A stretch of 24,049 bases of DNA from PWND01 sp964601515. GTDB lineage: Bacteria; Bacteroidota; Bacteroidia; Bacteroidales; UBA7960. The notes below the pieces were generated by a model. That model searched no databases. It saw only the letters and a program-made list of their open reading frames with translations, and had not been told where the DNA came from. Shown here in pieces: positions 22,373-24,049 of the stretch. Every line of letters starts with the position of its first letter. The stretch's first letter is position 1. The stretch covers positions 1 to 24,049 of the forward strand of contig CAZRNU010000039.1 of the NCBI GenBank assembly GCA_964601515.1, given 5' to 3'. The position numbers and the translations under genes are program-made.

Positions 22373-24049
22373 ATGGCTATCCCAAAGAAATTTTTTTTCT
22401 TAATATTTTTTTTTACCTCCACAGCTTGTTTCATAAATAAAATAGAAAAAGCCAATGATAATTTTGATAAAGGAAATTTTCTTTTAGCAGCAAAACAATA
22501 CGAGGCTGTTTTGCCAAGACTTCAAAAAGTATTTGGTGATAATGATACCGTTCATTATGCATTTTATCTTGAAATGACAGCTTTATCATATATGAAATCT
22601 AATAATCTTGAAGAAGCTGAAAAGTATTTTAATTTGACAAAAGCTGTTTACGAAAGAATAGAAGAAACAAATAATACCGATTATGCAAATATTTTATTGA
22701 ATTTGGCAGATGTTTATAAAGGAAAAATGGATTATGACAAATCACTGTATATTTATGAAAGATCCATAGAAATACTAAAACAAGAGCATCTATCAACACC
22801 TATCTATGGAATTGCATTACATAATTTAGCCGAACTGTATTTCAAAACAGGAGATAATGACATTTTTCTAAAGATGTTTATTGAAGCACTAGAGCATTTG
22901 GAAATGAATTTCGGGAAAGCGCACCCGCATTATGTGATAGGTCTTGTTAACTTAGGTAGATTGCATAAACAAATGAAGAATTATGGCAAAGCAATAGATT
23001 TGCTTGTCGGAGCAAAAGAAATAATTGAAGCAGATATTACAACAGACCATCATCAATATAATGTAATTCTAGCAGAATTACGAGATTTATATAGAATAAC
23101 GAGTAAAGAAGACACAAAAACAGCATATAATTACTTTAACAATGAGCAATATAAAGAAGCTGCTAATGCTTTCGCCTTAATTCAGCCCAAGATAGAATTA
23201 ATATTTGGAGAATATGACACAATTTTTTATTCGCGCTTTCTATTTAATAACGCATTTGCATATGAGAAAATTAGACAATATAATAATGCATTAGAGTATT
23301 ATGTAAAAGCAAAACACATATATGAGCATGTTGGAGGCACATCTGATCCTTTTTATGGTTTATTATTAAATAATTTAGCAGGATTATATCAAGATTTAGG
23401 GCATCATGAAAGAGCTTTGCACCTCTTTTTAGAATCAATAGAAATAACTAAGAAAAACGCTGGTGTCAATAGCGAAGAGTATTTAAGACGATTAAACAAT
23501 CTTGCAGTTTTGTATGAAATAATGGGTGATTTTAAAAAAGCCTATCCGTTGCAAATTAAGGTTGTTGAAAAAACTAAAAAATTATTAGGGCAAGAGCACC
23601 CTAGTTATATTAATAGTTTAAGTAATTTGGCAGTCTTATTAAATAATATGGGGAAGTATGACATTGCTATTAAAACCCACCTTGAAGTATTGAATCTTAC
23701 GGAAAATACACTAGGTAAAGACCATTTCGATTATGCTTTAAGATTAAATAATATTGCTGTTTTATATATATATACAAATGCTTATGAAAACGCTCTAGGC
23801 GCTTTACAAAAAGCAATGGTAATATCAAATGCTAATCACCCTAATTATGCCTATTTATTAAACAATCTCTCTGAAGCATATAGTGACCTTGGTCAATTCG
23901 ATGAAGCCTTAAAATACAACAATAAATCATTGGCTGCAACAATAAAGTTCTACGGAGAAGAACATCCTCTCTATGCAGCTAGACTGGGCAATAGAGCTGC
24001 AATCTATATGAATCTAGGGAAACATAACGAGGCATATCTAACATGTGTT
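22373..24049 (+). CDS. Large exported TPR-repeat protein (3' end outside window)
   Basis: An open frame of 559 codons runs from the ATG at 22373 to the window edge with no stop, so the C terminus is missing. The N terminus has a very hydrophobic signal (FFFLIFFFTSTAC) with a possible lipobox cysteine at 19. The rest is a chain of about a dozen tetratricopeptide repeats of the kinesin-light-chain type, with recurring LNNLAxLYxxxGxxxxAL and LGxEHPxY. Residues from 31 and from 255 align at a constant offset of 224 (FDKGNFLLAAKQY against FNNEQYKEAANAF; VFGDNDT against IFGEYDT), so the array arose partly by a large duplication. In Bacteroidota and cyanobacteria such arrays often precede a CHAT protease domain, which would be beyond this window; that is inference. 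Confidence 0.88.
   Translation, partial: MAIPKKFFFLIFFFTSTACFINKIEKANDNFDKGNFLLAAKQYEAVLPRLQKVFGDNDTVHYAFYLEMTALSYMKSNNLEEAEKYFNLTKAVYERIEETNNTDYANILLNLADVYKGKMDYDKSLYIYERSIEILKQEHLSTPIYGIALHNLAELYFKTGDNDIFLKMFIEALEHLEMNFGKAHPHYVIGLVNLGRLHKQMKNYGKAIDLLVGAKEIIEADITTDHHQYNVILAELRDLYRITSKEDTKTAYNYFNNEQYKEAANAFALIQPKIELIFGEYDTIFYSRFLFNNAFAYEKIRQYNNALEYYVKAKHIYEHVGGTSDPFYGLLLNNLAGLYQDLGHHERALHLFLESIEITKKNAGVNSEEYLRRLNNLAVLYEIMGDFKKAYPLQIKVVEKTKKLLGQEHPSYINSLSNLAVLLNNMGKYDIAIKTHLEVLNLTENTLGKDHFDYALRLNNIAVLYIYTNAYENALGALQKAMVISNANHPNYAYLLNNLSEAYSDLGQFDEALKYNNKSLAATIKFYGEEHPLYAARLGNRAAIYMNLGKHNEAYLTCV

Noticed and set aside
1..24049. Mobile elements, CRISPR, tRNA or rRNA genes
   Set aside because: No transposase or integrase-like protein, no regularly spaced repeats and no tRNA-like cloverleaf or rRNA stretch was seen on reading; a dedicated search was not possible.

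Overview
This is an AT-rich chromosomal window from a member of the Bacteroidota. The evidence is a GldI-type peptidyl-prolyl isomerase behind an NrnA-like phosphoesterase, many lipoproteins with Bacteroidota-style signal peptides, a 5'-nucleotidase split into two proteins, DnaA with the NKDHATVLHAC signature, a Bacteroidota-type RsmI relative, and several -7 boxes fitting TAnnTTTG. I cannot place it below phylum. I see no tRNA, rRNA, CRISPR array, insertion sequence or phage gene.

Layout. (1) 1-4084, plus strand: a likely operon with the end of an nrnA-like gene, three consecutive FKBP lipoproteins carrying one, two and three FKBP domains, and lgt, the enzyme that starts lipidation of such proteins. 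It ends at an intrinsic terminator lying inside the 3' end of the convergent methyltransferase gene. (2) 7762-4081, minus strand: dnaA, then a low-molecular-weight phosphotyrosine phosphatase, a serine racemase-like PLP enzyme and an RsmI-like methyltransferase; the last three overlap. (3) 9689-7916, minus strand: a 5'-nucleotidase as two exported proteins, the C-terminal domain as a lipoprotein encoded first and the catalytic domain with a Tat signal second. (4) 13713-9954, minus strand: a membrane-anchored metallophosphoesterase, ribD, an EamA transporter and a YigZ/IMPACT protein, closely spaced. (5) 13930-15224, plus strand: a RibF-like protein with a decayed flavokinase half, then an Rrf2 regulator with three cysteines, closed by a strong bidirectional terminator. 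(6) 15281-18308: two apparently related uncharacterised lipoproteins on the minus strand, flanking a plus-strand YiiX-like NlpC/P60 lipoprotein. (7) 18460-22211, plus strand: a Spy/CpxP-like periplasmic protein with a terminator, then a sodium:solute symporter, an Elp3-like radical SAM protein and a small protein of probable pentein fold, the last three overlapping. (8) 22373 to the window end, plus strand: a large exported TPR protein with an internal duplication of about 224 residues, cut by the window edge.

Most of the window is housekeeping. The more unusual points are the one-two-three FKBP array leading to lgt, the terminator inside a coding sequence, the split nucleotidase whose halves use different export routes, the RibF-like protein lacking flavokinase motifs, the lipoprotein pair around a YiiX-like hydrolase, a recurrent CAAAATTAAT promoter-like word, and the duplicated TPR protein. 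I found no clear case of a wholly new defence or mobile system.
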